The position numbers and the translations under genes are program-made. A stretch of DNA of 36,606 nucleotides. Origin: Clostridia bacterium. GTDB taxonomy: Bacteria > Bacillota > Clostridia > Oscillospirales > CAG-272. Under the pieces are notes generated by a model. It ran no database searches. It saw nothing but the letters and a program-made list of their open reading frames with translations, and was not told where the DNA came from. The stretch lies in NCBI GenBank assembly GCA_017619885.1, contig JAFZRM010000053.1, forward strand, positions 1 to 36,606. The letters are read 5' to 3'. Below, piece after piece: positions 25,414 through 34,508 of the stretch (the first letter of the stretch is position 1; each line of letters starts with the position of its first letter).

Positions 25414-25632
25414 TCAGCCGCCGCAGTCGCCGCGTGCGGCTTTTGCTTTTTCTTTCAGCTTCGCCGCCTTGCGCTCCATGCAGACGATCAGCGCGGTGTT
25501 CGACACTATCAGCGCGATCAGCAGCATAAGACACATACCGCTTATATCGCAGGTTTTGCCGCAGCAGCGTACCGAGGCGACGTCTGAGCTTAAAAATCTC
25601 ATCGCCCCGTTTTTCATTTTTTCGGTCTTCAT
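25414..25632 (-). CDS. Small Cys-rich single-pass membrane protein
   Basis: A 72-residue protein with no recognised family. It begins M-K-T-E-K-M-K-N-G-A-M-R-F-L and has a Cys cluster V-R-C-C-G-K-T-C-D-I-S-G-M-C (about 21-34), one membrane helix (about 33-51), a Lys-rich helix and a final G-D-C-G-G. A GGAGG site lies four bases before the ATG, which supports a real gene. It sits between the Fe-S operon and the cysteine operon, both of which concern sulfur, but a shared role is only a guess. Confidence 0.6.
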   Translation of the reverse strand: MKTEKMKNGAMRFLSSDVASVRCCGKTCDISGMCLMLLIALIVSNTALIVCMERKAAKLKEKAKAARGDCGG

Positions 25633-25729
25633 TTTGCCTCCGTCAACGTTTTTTACGTATTATCGCCGCCGCGGGGCTTCGTCAACGCGTTATTTTATGG
25701 TTTTTTGAAGAAAAATTTCAAAATACCCA

Positions 25730-25758
25730 TTTACAAAACGTGTTATACGATATATAAT
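25730..25758 (+). promoter_or_regulatory. Promoter for cysE-cysS and the following genes
   Basis: TTTACA (25730-25735), 17 bases, TATAAT (25753-25758). The leader is about 25 bases, too short for a T-box or S-box riboswitch. Confidence 0.85.
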
Positions 25759-25790
25759 AAACAGAGAATAATACAGAGGAGCCGGGTATT

Positions 25791-26549
25791 TTGGAAAACA
25801 AACTTGAAAAGCTCAACCGCAGAATGCACGAAGCTGTCCGCGACGCGGAAGCGGCGGCAGAGATAATCGATAAGATAGCCGACGGCATCCTTGACGCAGA
25901 GGGCGACGTAAAATCCATAATGGAGCGCGACCCCGCCGCGTCGAGCGCCGCCGAGGTGCTTTTGCTGTACTCCGGACTTCACGCAGTCGCCGCGTACCGT
26001 GTGGCGCACAAGCTCGATCAGAAGGGGTATAAATTCGTCGCGCGCGCGATCAGCCAGACTGCGAAATTCTTCACGGATATCGAGATACACCCGTCGGCGA
26101 AGATCGGCAAGCGCCTTTTCATCGACCACGGCGCGGGCGTCGTGATCGGCGAGACCGCGGAGATCGGCGACGACTGTACGATATATCAGGGCGCGACGCT
26201 CGGCGGCACCGGAAAGCACGTCGGCAAGCGCCATCCCACGCTCGGAAATAACGTCATGGTAGGCGCGGGCGCCAAGGTGCTCGGACCGTTCAAGGTCGGC
26301 GACAACACGAAGATCGCCGCCGGAGCGGTGGTTTTGAACGAGATACCCGAGAACAGCACCGCGGTCGGTATGCCGGCGCGCGTCGTCAGACGGCAGGGCG
26401 AAAAGCCGGAGTCGGAAGGCTGCGGCGGCGACCTCGACCAGATCCACATCCCCGACCCCGTGGCGCAGGAGCTCTGTCGGCTCAGATGCCGCATTGAAGA
26501 GCTCGAAAAAAGACTTGACGAAAAGGAAAAAAACGGAGGATCGAAATGA
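25791..26549 (+). CDS. cysE: Serine O-acetyltransferase
   Basis: CysE transfers acetyl from acetyl-CoA to serine, the first step of cysteine synthesis. The 252-residue protein has an N-terminal helical region (about 1-90, R-D-P-A-A-S-S and H-A-V-A-A-Y-R-V-A-H-K-L) and a left-handed beta helix of hexapeptide repeats (about 95-205; I-E-I-H-P-S-A-K-I-G, catalytic His in F-I-D-H-G-A-G-V-V-I-G-E-T, G-A-T-L-G-G-T-G). An added Glu/Cys-rich C-terminal coil (about 210-252) follows. The start is a TTG at 25791 with GAGGAG upstream; no ATG with a good SD is nearby. Stop overlaps cysS by four bases (ATGA). Confidence 0.93.
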   Translation: MENKLEKLNRRMHEAVRDAEAAAEIIDKIADGILDAEGDVKSIMERDPAASSAAEVLLLYSGLHAVAAYRVAHKLDQKGYKFVARAISQTAKFFTDIEIHPSAKIGKRLFIDHGAGVVIGETAEIGDDCTIYQGATLGGTGKHVGKRHPTLGNNVMVGAGAKVLGPFKVGDNTKIAAGAVVLNEIPENSTAVGMPARVVRRQGEKPESEGCGGDLDQIHIPDPVAQELCRLRCRIEELEKRLDEKEKNGGSK

Positions 26550-27952
26550 TACTGTACAACAGTCTGACACATAAAAGAGAAGAATTCTACACCAACGAGC
26601 CCGGAAAGGTGAAGGTATACACCTGCGGACCGACGGTCTACCACTTCGCGCACATAGGCAATCTGCGCTCCTATATCATGGAAGACGTGCTCGTCAGATA
26701 CCTTTCGTACGCCGGATACGACGTGCTGCGCGTTATGAACATAACCGACGTCGGTCATCTGTCGTCCGACGCCGACACCGGTGAAGACAAGATGCTGAAA
26801 GGCGCGAAGCGCGAGCACAAGACCGTTATGGAGATAGCGGATTTTTATACGAAAGCGTTTTTTGAAGACGCGGACAAGCTCAACATAAAGCGCCCCGACG
26901 TGGTACAGCCGGCGACCGGCTGCATCGCCGAGTTCATCGACATGATCGACGCCCTGCTCGAAAAGGGTTACGCCTATCAGGCGGGCGGCAACGTTTATTT
27001 CGACACGTCGAAGCTCGACAAATATTACGTGTTCGGCGAGCACGACGCGGAAGACCTCGAGGTCGGCGTGCGCGAGGGCGTCGAAGCGGACGAGAACAAG
27101 CGCAACAAGACCGACTTCGTCCTGTGGTTCACAAAGTCCAAGTTCGAGGATCAGGAGCTGAAATGGGAAAGCCCGTGGGGCTACGGCTACCCCGGCTGGC
27201 ATATAGAATGCTCCGCGATCTCGCTCAAATACTGCGGCGAATATCTCGATATCCACTGCGGCGGCATCGACAACCAGTTCCCGCATCACACGAACGAAAT
27301 AGCGCAGTCCGAATCGTATCTCGGACATAAATGGTGCAATTTCTGGTTCCACGTGCTCCACCTGAACACCGCTTCGGGCAAGATGAGCAAATCTTCGGGC
27401 AAGTTCCTGACGATCTCCGTGCTCGAGGAGCAGGGGATCGACCCGCTCGCCTACAGATTTTTCTGCCTGAATTCCCATTACAGAAAGAATCTCATTTATT
27501 CCGACGAGGCCGTCGAGAACGCCGCGAAAGCGTATAAGAAGCTCAGAGTCAGATGCTCGGCGTTAAAAGATGAAGGCGAGGTCGACGAAGAGGCTCTTCT
27601 GAGTCTGAAAAAGAAGTTCGCGGAAGCGCTCGACAACGATCTGAACACGTCGCTCGCGGTCACCGCGGTCTACGACGTGCTGAAGGCCGGCTGCAGCGAC
27701 GCGACGAAGCGCGCGGCGATAGCCGATCTCGACTCCGTCCTGTGCCTCGATCTGCTCACCCCATACGAAGAAAAGGATCAGCAGACGGAGCAGGAAGGCG
27801 GCGACCCCGAGATACTGGCAAAAATCGCCGAGCGCGCCGCCGCGAAGAAAGCGAAGGATTACGCGAAAGCCGACGCGATAAGAGCCGAGCTCGCCGCCGC
27901 CGGCATAACGCTTATCGACACCCCGCAGGGTACGACTTACAGGAGGGACTGA
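26546..27952 (+). CDS. cysS: Cysteinyl-tRNA synthetase
   Basis: CysRS charges tRNA-Cys. The 468-residue class I synthetase has the HIGH-motif variant H-I-G-N-L-R-S (about 37-43), the zinc site with Cys27 (Y-T-C-G-P-T-V-Y), W-H-I-E-C-S-A (about 211-217) and downstream His residues (F-P-H-H-T-N-E), and the K-M-S-K-S-S-G loop (about 275-281). Anticodon-binding domain at the C-terminus, with a long charged stretch before it (about 410-440). Normal length for the family. It starts inside the cysE stop and ends two codons' distance or less from the next gene. Confidence 0.98.
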   Translation: MILYNSLTHKREEFYTNEPGKVKVYTCGPTVYHFAHIGNLRSYIMEDVLVRYLSYAGYDVLRVMNITDVGHLSSDADTGEDKMLKGAKREHKTVMEIADFYTKAFFEDADKLNIKRPDVVQPATGCIAEFIDMIDALLEKGYAYQAGGNVYFDTSKLDKYYVFGEHDAEDLEVGVREGVEADENKRNKTDFVLWFTKSKFEDQELKWESPWGYGYPGWHIECSAISLKYCGEYLDIHCGGIDNQFPHHTNEIAQSESYLGHKWCNFWFHVLHLNTASGKMSKSSGKFLTISVLEEQGIDPLAYRFFCLNSHYRKNLIYSDEAVENAAKAYKKLRVRCSALKDEGEVDEEALLSLKKKFAEALDNDLNTSLAVTAVYDVLKAGCSDATKRAAIADLDSVLCLDLLTPYEEKDQQTEQEGGDPEILAKIAERAAAKKAKDYAKADAIRAELAAAGITLIDTPQGTTYRRD

Positions 27953-27953
27953 A

Positions 27954-30644
27954 ATGATAAAGAACGCGATCACCAAAAGATACCCGTTGTCAAACGAGAA
28001 AAAGCTTCACGTCTTCAAGTCCGACGCGGAGGGGTTTTACGCTTGTGAAAATACTGTTGTTGCGGAATTCGTCACCGGATTCCGCAACACTCCTTTCAAA
28101 GGATATTACGAGGGAAGCGGCTGCGTCCAGGGCAGATGCGTGAACACCGCCGCCGGCAAGCTCCGCTCCGTGCGCCGCGATTACGAAACTCCGCTCGATC
28201 TGTCCGGTTATTCGTGTCTGACGGTAGCGTCCGACGTGACCAGATTCGCGCCGGGCGACCAGTACTGGCTCGACGTCCGCCTCATCTCCGACAAGGGAGT
28301 TTTCGAAGGCGAGGCGCCGATCCTCGCCGAATGCTGGAACACCACCGCGTTCACGATCGGCGGCTTCGACGGCGCGGACTGCGTCAGATCCATTGAGATC
28401 GGCGTCAGAAACGAGGGTGACGAGGACTGGGAGGGCCTTTATCAGATAGGCTCCGTCGCGGTCGGCGAGATCTGCGACCTCGGTTTCGAGGTCCCCGGCG
28501 CGTGGAAGAGCTTTTCATGCGAGCGTGGGAAAACCTGCTTTGATGGCGGGCTGAAATACGAATTTGAAAACGGCGGCAGTATAACCTCGCCGTATTTCCC
28601 CGACGCTCACAACACGAAATACAACGCTCCGCTCGATCTGCGCAACACCCTGTTCTTCGTGCTGAAAAACGACAGCGACTGCAAAAAAGTCCGCCTTTGG
28701 TTTGTGACGGACAAGGACGGGGAATATACGCTTGACAAAAGCAAGGAATTTGAAATTGAGCCGCACACCGATTTCAAGGCTTATTTCTTCAATTTATCCG
28801 ATATTCCGACGGCGAAGGACAGGCTGGCGGGCTTTAAGCTTGAGCTTCTCGGCGGCGCGGGCAGTATAACGGTTAAAAGAGTGACGCCGGAGGAAGAATG
28901 CCCGATTTATAATTACGCGGGAAAAAACCTCTCCTGCACCTCGGACGGCGAAACCGTCACCGCGAGGATTTACACGAGAAAGGCCGGCAAACTAAAGGTT
29001 TACGAGACGTTTATGTATAACGTCGAGGACGACGTAAAAGGGCTTACTGTCCTGTTTGAAGCGGAAGTCGAAGCGGGCGAAAACACGGCAAAATTCCCGT
29101 TTATGCGCGGGACGCTGACGCGCTTAACCTCGCAGTTTATAGCGACGCTTGATTCGGGCGACGGCGAAATTAGAGTCGCGCCGAGGTTTTATATTGAAAA
29201 TTACATGGATTTCGCGTCGAACCCCTATAAATTCGATTTGCCCGATTACTGTGTTTCCGTTCTCGATTTCGGCGCTAAGGCTGACGCGTTCACCGACGAC
29301 ACGGAAGCCATTCAGGCGGCGATAGATGACGTTTACGCGCACGGCGGCGGCAGGGTCGTAATCCCGCCGCACAACACGAACAGATATATCATAACGCATT
29401 TGCTTTTGAGGTCGTTTGTCGACCTGCACATTGAAGAAGACGTCGTTTTGTGGCAGTCGCAGACGGATTCAGATTACAAATACCCCGTTTTCTACGGTCA
29501 CGACGTGCCTATGCGCGACATAAACTGGACGCACGCGCTTCACGTCGCCACGTGGCCGCTTATATACGCGCGCTGTGTGAAAAACATAAAGATAACGGGC
29601 CGCGGCAAAATACGCAGCATGGACACGGGCAGCGAGGAGAAGCGCATCGGCTGGTACCCGAACAACTGTCAGGACAGAATACATTGTATCAGCCTTGCTT
29701 TCATAGGCGTTGAAAACTTTGAGGTAAGCGACATTCAGATAGTCCGCTCAAACAACTATCACACCGATTTCGGCGCGTGCAAAAACGGTTATCTGGCAAA
29801 TATGAAGCTGCACGAGGTCAAATGCGTGTCGGGCGACGGCTTCGGCTTCGGCTGCGGCACGAATCACGTAAAGGTTGAGCGCTGTTTCTTTGAGTCAAAC
29901 GACGACGCGATAGTTATGACTTCATCGTACAACGACCCGCGCGGCATACTTTGGTGGTGGGCGACGCCCGGCATGATAAACGCGCCGCACGACATAGAGG
30001 TAGCGCACTGCTATCTCAACTCCGGCGGCGGTAAGGCGATCTGCTTCATCACGTGGGGCTCCGACGACCCGATAACCGAGCGCACGGAGATATATAACGT
30101 CAACGTTTACGACTGCATCCTGCAGGGCGGCTACGCCGTCGGCACGTGGCCCGACAACCCGTATAACGGCAAGATGCCGTTCGACAACACGGAGACGGAC
30201 GACTGGTCGCCGGTCAAGAACGTGCGCATATTCAACAACGAATACCGCTCGCCGACTGACCTGCTCTGCATCAAACCGACTAATTTCTTATCCGACACGC
30301 CGATAAAGTCGGCGTCGTACTTCCAGAACCCCGATTTCAGCCTCGGCCGCACGTTCTGGACTGAGGATGGCGACGTGTGGTTTGACAAGAACTGCGCGTA
30401 CGTCGGCGCCGGCAGACTGTATCAGGGTCTGTATCTTGAAAAGGGAGCGCACACGCTCACCGTGACAGTAAAAGGCAGAGGCAGAGTGTTCGCCGAGGAC
30501 GCGCTCGACTTCGCCGTTTTCGCCGAATCATACTTCGACGAAAAAGAAAAAACGGAAATAAAGCTCGACTTTGAACTGAACGAGGCGACGACCGTCGCAC
30601 TCGGCATATTCGAGGGGATAATATATAACGCGGAGGTCGTGTAA
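27954..30644 (+). CDS. Beta-helix polysaccharide enzyme (Pectate_lyase_3 / GH28-like)
   Basis: An 896-residue protein without a signal peptide. The first about 425 residues hold several beta-sandwich-like modules (carbohydrate-binding or Ig-like, not identified). At about 429 the right-handed beta-helix starts with S-V-L-D-F-G-A-K-A-D-A-F-T-D-D-T-E-A-I-Q, the classic Pectate_lyase_3/GH28 entry motif, and R-V-V-I-P-P follows. A S-N-D-D-A-I-V-M segment (about 648) supplies the Asp pair typical of GH28, but a clear GHG motif is not seen, so activity is uncertain. The C-terminus (about 770-896) looks like another beta-sandwich. GGAGGG precedes the ATG; the gene begins one base after cysS. Codon use changes from about 28530 to 29930 (see findings). 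Confidence 0.85.
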   Translation: MIKNAITKRYPLSNEKKLHVFKSDAEGFYACENTVVAEFVTGFRNTPFKGYYEGSGCVQGRCVNTAAGKLRSVRRDYETPLDLSGYSCLTVASDVTRFAPGDQYWLDVRLISDKGVFEGEAPILAECWNTTAFTIGGFDGADCVRSIEIGVRNEGDEDWEGLYQIGSVAVGEICDLGFEVPGAWKSFSCERGKTCFDGGLKYEFENGGSITSPYFPDAHNTKYNAPLDLRNTLFFVLKNDSDCKKVRLWFVTDKDGEYTLDKSKEFEIEPHTDFKAYFFNLSDIPTAKDRLAGFKLELLGGAGSITVKRVTPEEECPIYNYAGKNLSCTSDGETVTARIYTRKAGKLKVYETFMYNVEDDVKGLTVLFEAEVEAGENTAKFPFMRGTLTRLTSQFIATLDSGDGEIRVAPRFYIENYMDFASNPYKFDLPDYCVSVLDFGAKADAFTDDTEAIQAAIDDVYAHGGGRVVIPPHNTNRYIITHLLLRSFVDLHIEEDVVLWQSQTDSDYKYPVFYGHDVPMRDINWTHALHVATWPLIYARCVKNIKITGRGKIRSMDTGSEEKRIGWYPNNCQDRIHCISLAFIGVENFEVSDIQIVRSNNYHTDFGACKNGYLANMKLHEVKCVSGDGFGFGCGTNHVKVERCFFESNDDAIVMTSSYNDPRGILWWWATPGMINAPHDIEVAHCYLNSGGGKAICFITWGSDDPITERTEIYNVNVYDCILQGGYAVGTWPDNPYNGKMPFDNTETDDWSPVKNVRIFNNEYRSPTDLLCIKPTNFLSDTPIKSASYFQNPDFSLGRTFWTEDGDVWFDKNCAYVGAGRLYQGLYLEKGAHTLTVTVKGRGRVFAEDALDFAVFAESYFDEKEKTEIKLDFELNEATTVALGIFEGIIYNAEVV

Positions 30645-31940
30645 ATGAAAAAGCTTGCGATAATATCCGCGGTCCTGCTCATCGTCTCCATGCTTTTGCC
30701 GCTTTGCGCGGCGGACGAGCAGACCGTCGTTTATCACACCGAGCTTGATTTTGACGATATAAGCGATACCGGATCGTTCACCGGATATTCGGGCTTCGGC
30801 GACGACTGGAAAGCGACCCAGGCGACAAATTACGAGACGAGAGGGGACGGCGGAGTACTGCGCTTCGCGCCTTTCGCGGAACTCGTCTGTCAGCGGCAGC
30901 TGACCGGTCCGTACGTTTTCAGCGCGGACGTGAAGTCTCCCGGCTCCCAGTATTTCGGCATATTCATCCGCAGTACCGGCGAATATCTGTCCGGCGTCAC
31001 GTTCTACGAACACGACGGGACCCTGACTGAGAGCGGCGCCGACGACAACGAGGGCATCGGCGCTACCGGCATTTACGTTCTGCCGCGCGGCGACAAAATA
31101 ATACTCTGCATAAAGACCGCCGACACAAGCCGGGCGAAGGGCATCGGAGTTGACAAAACTTACCTTGACGCCGGCGCCGATATGAGCGGCGACTTTGCGA
31201 GACTGACCTTTGAAGACGACGGAGCAGAGGTGAGGATCCTCGTTGACGGAAACCTCGTCTGCACGGTTAAAATGTACGATCCGTCGGATACGGATCTGAT
31301 GTCGTCGCACAGGCTTTTCACGCGCGCACAGATCTTTGACGCGGGCGGCGGCAGCGTTAAAACGGTCGTCGGCTGCCGTATCTCGGCGGATCATTCCACG
31401 GTCGCGTTCGGTATGAGGATAAGCGAGGCGTTCATCGACAACGTTTCATTGACCGAATACGAAAAAGAGCCGGAGGAGACGAAGGCTCCGCTCGGCATAC
31501 GGCGCGTGGATATCAAATGTCAGCCGGAAAAATCGGAATATCTGATCGGAGAAGAACTCGATCTGTCCGATACGTTCCTTGAGGTGACGTACGAGAACGG
31601 CGTCAAGGAGGACGTCCGCGTGACCGCGGATATGGTGTTCGGCTTTGACAGCTCCGTCGCCGGCCCTCAGGTCCTGACCGTTAAATACGGCGGCACCTCC
31701 GCCGCGTATTCAGTGTACGTCGTGAAAGAGCACGGACAGTCCGTGACGGACGAGCAGACGACGCTCGACTTCGACACGGCGGCGGAGACGAAGCCGGAGG
31801 AGGAAGAAGACAACGGCGGGATCGGCAAAGGCGTGATCATCGCGGTGATCGCGGTCGCAGTCGTGTTCTGCGTGATGATAATCGCGATGCTGGCAAAAAG
31901 AAAAGACCGTGAAGGCGGCGGGAAAGGAGATATGCAATGA
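30645..31940 (+). CDS. Membrane-anchored LamG/Ig-like surface protein
   Basis: A 431-residue type I membrane protein. Signal peptide M-K-K-L-A-I-I-S-A-V-L-L-I-V-S-M-L-L-P (cleavage near 23-25), a LamG/concanavalin-like beta-sandwich (about 30-275, with A-D-V-K-S-P-G-S-Q-Y-F-G-I-F-I-R), a bacterial Ig-like group 3 (Big_3) domain (about 283-360; Y-L-I-G-E-E-L-D-L-S-D-T ... V-L-T-V-K-Y-G-G-T-S-A-A-Y), an acidic linker, and a C-terminal membrane helix (about 395-418) with a basic tail. Such modules usually bind carbohydrates. It starts directly at the stop of the beta-helix gene and overlaps the next gene by four bases, so the three are made together. Confidence 0.85.
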   Translation: MKKLAIISAVLLIVSMLLPLCAADEQTVVYHTELDFDDISDTGSFTGYSGFGDDWKATQATNYETRGDGGVLRFAPFAELVCQRQLTGPYVFSADVKSPGSQYFGIFIRSTGEYLSGVTFYEHDGTLTESGADDNEGIGATGIYVLPRGDKIILCIKTADTSRAKGIGVDKTYLDAGADMSGDFARLTFEDDGAEVRILVDGNLVCTVKMYDPSDTDLMSSHRLFTRAQIFDAGGGSVKTVVGCRISADHSTVAFGMRISEAFIDNVSLTEYEKEPEETKAPLGIRRVDIKCQPEKSEYLIGEELDLSDTFLEVTYENGVKEDVRVTADMVFGFDSSVAGPQVLTVKYGGTSAAYSVYVVKEHGQSVTDEQTTLDFDTAAETKPEEEEDNGGIGKGVIIAVIAVAVVFCVMIIAMLAKRKDREGGGKGDMQ

Positions 31941-33826
31941 AAAAAGCGCTCTGTGCGGTCCTCTCGCTTCTGATGCTTCTCACGCTGCCCTCGTGCGGCG
32001 GCGACGAGGAAACGACCGCTCCCGACACTTCCGAGATCACCGAATACGTACCCCCGGAGGATGATACCGTGTATATATCGGCCAAAGATTATTATAACAA
32101 CGGATATTCAAACAATTACGTCGTCGGCGTCGACAAGCTCGGGCGCACATTCGACGCCTCGATCCCGAAAACGGATAAAGAAAGGCAGGTCGGGATATTC
32201 TACTTCATGACGCTCGGACAGCATCTCGGCAAATATTCCGACAAAATATACGACACGAATAAGATACTGCAGATGGAAAACGGTCTGGAACTGCTGTTCT
32301 CGCTCGATCATCTCGACGAGGATATCGCCCCGGCGGGCGCGCCGTATTTCTGGTCCGAGCCGCTTTTCGGTTATTATAACAGCACGGACGTCTGGGTGAT
32401 AAGACGTCATCTGCAGCTTCTGTCCGAGGCCGGCGTCGACTTTCTCGTCTTCGACGTGACGAACGCCGTCACCTACGACGCGGTATATCCGCTCATAATG
32501 CGCGAGATCTGCGCGCTGAAGGAGCAGGGCTTTGCGGACGTGCCGGAGGCGGTCTTCTACACGCATTCGTACTCCACCGTCATCATAAACAAGCTGTACA
32601 ACGACGTTTACTCCAAAGGCCTTTATAAAGACGCCTGGTATTACTACGAGGGAAAGCCGCTCATAGTCGGATATAAGAACGTCAATAAAGACAAAAACGC
32701 GACCGGAGCGGACTCGTACAATCCCGAGAAGCTTTCAAAAGAAATAACGGATTTCTTCTCGTTCAAGCTGCCCGAGTGGCCGAGCGAATACACGACTTAT
32801 AAAAACAGTCTGCCGTGGATCGAATGGCAGTATCCGTCGCCCGTGCACGGGGACGTGATAAACGTCGCCGTCGCGTCGCACCCGGCGATCCCGATGTCGA
32901 GGTCGCTCACTCAGGGCGCGAAGAACTTCGGCAGAGGCTGGTCCGTGACGGAGCAGAGGAATATAAGCGAGGACGCCGAAAAGGGAACTTACGTGCAGAG
33001 CTGCTGGGACGTCGCGATCGCCGCCGACACCGATATCGTCATGTTCACCGGCTGGAACGAATGGTGCGCCACGAAATACGAATACGACGGCGAGTACGTT
33101 TTGACGGATCTCTGCGACCCGGAATTCTCACGCGACGCGGAAATGGTCAACGGCGAATACGAGGACAACTTTTATCTGCAGCTGTGCGACAATATCCGCC
33201 GCTACAAGAACACGCCGGTAGGCGACGCGCGCGTTAAGACCGCGGTCGACAGCATCCCGATGATCGAGGACACCACGGAGTGGAACAGGGTCAAAGCCGT
33301 GTTCAGGACGGTCGGCCGCGACAATTCGCCGCGCTCCAGCATCGGCGCGATACCGTCTATAACGTATACGCAGCCCGCGGCGCGCAACAACATATACGAG
33401 ATAAGAGTCACCGAGAGCGAGGATCACCTGTTCTTCTATATAAAGACAGACGACGTGATAACCGCTCACGAGGACGGCGACACCGGCTGGATGAACGTGT
33501 TCATCGGCGTCGGAGAGCTCGCCGACAAGGGCTGGTGCGGCTACGAATACGTGGTCAACCGTAACCCGAACGCGTCGTCATACAAAACCGACGTGCAGAA
33601 GCTGAACCCCGATTTCACGGGTGAGCAGACCGGTACCGCAGTATATTTTATGTCGGGCAACATCCTGCAGCTGAAGATCCCGAAGACCGCGCTCGGCATC
33701 GAAGGCCGCGCGTCCGTGTATTTCAAGGTCGCGGACGGCATCGACCGGCCGGATGATATAATGAACTATTACGTTTCCGGAAGAAGCGTCCCGATGGGCC
33801 GTCTGAGCTTCAGATATATCGGCTGA
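31937..33826 (+). CDS. GH99-like lipoprotein with C-terminal carbohydrate-binding-like domain
   Basis: A 629-residue lipoprotein. The signal peptide ends in L-P-S-C (lipobox; Cys about residue 20), followed by a Thr/Glu linker. The central part (about 75-430) resembles GH99/GH71-like (alpha-mannosidase/glucanase type) TIM barrels: V-G-I-F-Y-F near the start, Y-N-S-T-D-V-W-V-I-R-R-H-L, V-D-F-L-V-F-D-V-T-N-A, and W-Y-Y-Y-E-G-K-P-L-I-V, plus a G-W-N-E-W-C strand with candidate catalytic Glu. The last about 190 residues have the beta-sandwich pattern of CBM9-like domains (H-L-F-F-Y-I-K-T-D-D, G-W-M-N-V-F-I-G-V-G, Y-F-K-V-A-D-G-I). Family assignment is by pattern only. Last gene of the operon, before a terminator. 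Confidence 0.75.
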   Translation: MKKALCAVLSLLMLLTLPSCGGDEETTAPDTSEITEYVPPEDDTVYISAKDYYNNGYSNNYVVGVDKLGRTFDASIPKTDKERQVGIFYFMTLGQHLGKYSDKIYDTNKILQMENGLELLFSLDHLDEDIAPAGAPYFWSEPLFGYYNSTDVWVIRRHLQLLSEAGVDFLVFDVTNAVTYDAVYPLIMREICALKEQGFADVPEAVFYTHSYSTVIINKLYNDVYSKGLYKDAWYYYEGKPLIVGYKNVNKDKNATGADSYNPEKLSKEITDFFSFKLPEWPSEYTTYKNSLPWIEWQYPSPVHGDVINVAVASHPAIPMSRSLTQGAKNFGRGWSVTEQRNISEDAEKGTYVQSCWDVAIAADTDIVMFTGWNEWCATKYEYDGEYVLTDLCDPEFSRDAEMVNGEYEDNFYLQLCDNIRRYKNTPVGDARVKTAVDSIPMIEDTTEWNRVKAVFRTVGRDNSPRSSIGAIPSITYTQPAARNNIYEIRVTESEDHLFFYIKTDDVITAHEDGDTGWMNVFIGVGELADKGWCGYEYVVNRNPNASSYKTDVQKLNPDFTGEQTGTAVYFMSGNILQLKIPKTALGIEGRASVYFKVADGIDRPDDIMNYYVSGRSVPMGRLSFRYIG

Positions 33827-33849
33827 GAACAAAACAGAATACGCAACGT

Positions 33850-33896
33850 ATAAAATAGCGCTCCCTTCCCGTAAAAGGAAGGGAGCGTGCGTTTTA
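33850..33896. terminator. Bidirectional terminator between the glycan operon and the small lipoprotein gene
   Basis: CGCTCCCTTCC (33859-33869) pairs with GGAAGGGAGCG (33877-33887). ATAAAA and TTTTAT flanks extend the stem on both sides. Confidence 0.88.
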
Positions 33897-33920
33897 TATC
33901 GTTTCCGGTATAAGATCTGA

Positions 33921-34319
33921 TTATTCGTCGATCCGGGTTGAACTGACACTCAGCCCGTCCGGAGTAAAGCCGAAAATCCCGACGCCATCCTTGTTCGTAT
34001 AAAGTTCATGCTTAACAATTTCAAAGCCGATAACAAGATGTTTTCCGTTTGCCATTTCCCATTCATAGAGGACCCCGCCCGATCCGACGTCTTGCTGAGG
34101 CAATCCGATACGGTCGATGACGTCCGTGAACGTCATCCCTTTATCGATCGATCCGGCGTCTTTTTCCGATACGCCGTTACCCGACCTCGGCGCAGTCCAT
34201 GTGACAGGGTCATATTTATCGTATCCGGCAGCCGCGCCGTTTCTTACGGCACATGACGAAAAAGCTGAAATAATAGCAAGAAAAAGTGCTGTCAGCATGA
34301 AAATACCGTTTTTTTTCAT
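33921..34319 (-). CDS. Small lipoprotein, possibly SmpA/BLIP-like fold
   Basis: A 132-residue lipoprotein. The signal peptide M-K-K-N-G-I-F-M-L-T-A-L-F-L-A-I-I-S-A-F-S-S-C has lipobox Cys at residue 23. The mature part contains I-D-K-G-M-T-F-T-D-V-I-D-R-I-G-L-P-Q-Q-D-V-G-S-G-G-V-L-Y-E-W (split here over residues about 58-87), the pattern of SmpA/OmlA and beta-lactamase-inhibitor-protein repeats (G-x-T-x-x-x-V, G-x-P, then a beta strand with Y-x-W). Function unknown; the fold call is by pattern. ATG 34319 follows AAGAAGG. The upstream stretch to about 34440 is unusually A/T-rich. Confidence 0.72.
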   Translation of the reverse strand: MKKNGIFMLTALFLAIISAFSSCAVRNGAAAGYDKYDPVTWTAPRSGNGVSEKDAGSIDKGMTFTDVIDRIGLPQQDVGSGGVLYEWEMANGKHLVIGFEIVKHELYTNKDGVGIFGFTPDGLSVSSTRIDE

Positions 34320-34440
34320 TGTATTTGCCTTCTTTTAATAACAAGCAATTTAATATTGCTTTCATTTTAATAATAATGCATAAGTGTGATAAAAATATTG
34401 CATTAAAAAAGACAATATGTAAAAATAGAGCCGATATGAC
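34320..34440 (-). promoter_or_regulatory. A/T-rich promoter region of the small lipoprotein gene
   Basis: A weak match TTATCA, 17 bases, TAAAAT is present on the minus strand within this stretch, plus a 6-bp hairpin AGCAAT/ATTGCT in the leader. The region is much more A/T-rich than the rest of the window; no gene is seen in it. Confidence 0.4.
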
Positions 34441-34462
34441 GGTGTAACATGGTGCCGGACAC

Positions 34463-34503
34463 AAAACCGGCAGGATCATGTGATCCCGCCGGTAGTTTTT
34501 TTA
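34463..34503. terminator. Terminator downstream of infB
   Basis: ACCGGC, one A, GGATCA (34466-34478) pair with TGATCC, one C, GCCGGT around a TG loop. Plus side ends in seven T; minus side (for infB) has four T. Confidence 0.75.
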
Positions 34504-34508
34504 AAACA

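Noticed and set aside
25759..25790. T-box leader before cysE-cysS
   Set aside because: The leader after the promoter is only about 25 bases, too short for a T-box.
26186..27478. 430-codon open frame on the minus strand
   Set aside because: Antisense to cysE and cysS; no start signal and no recognisable domain.
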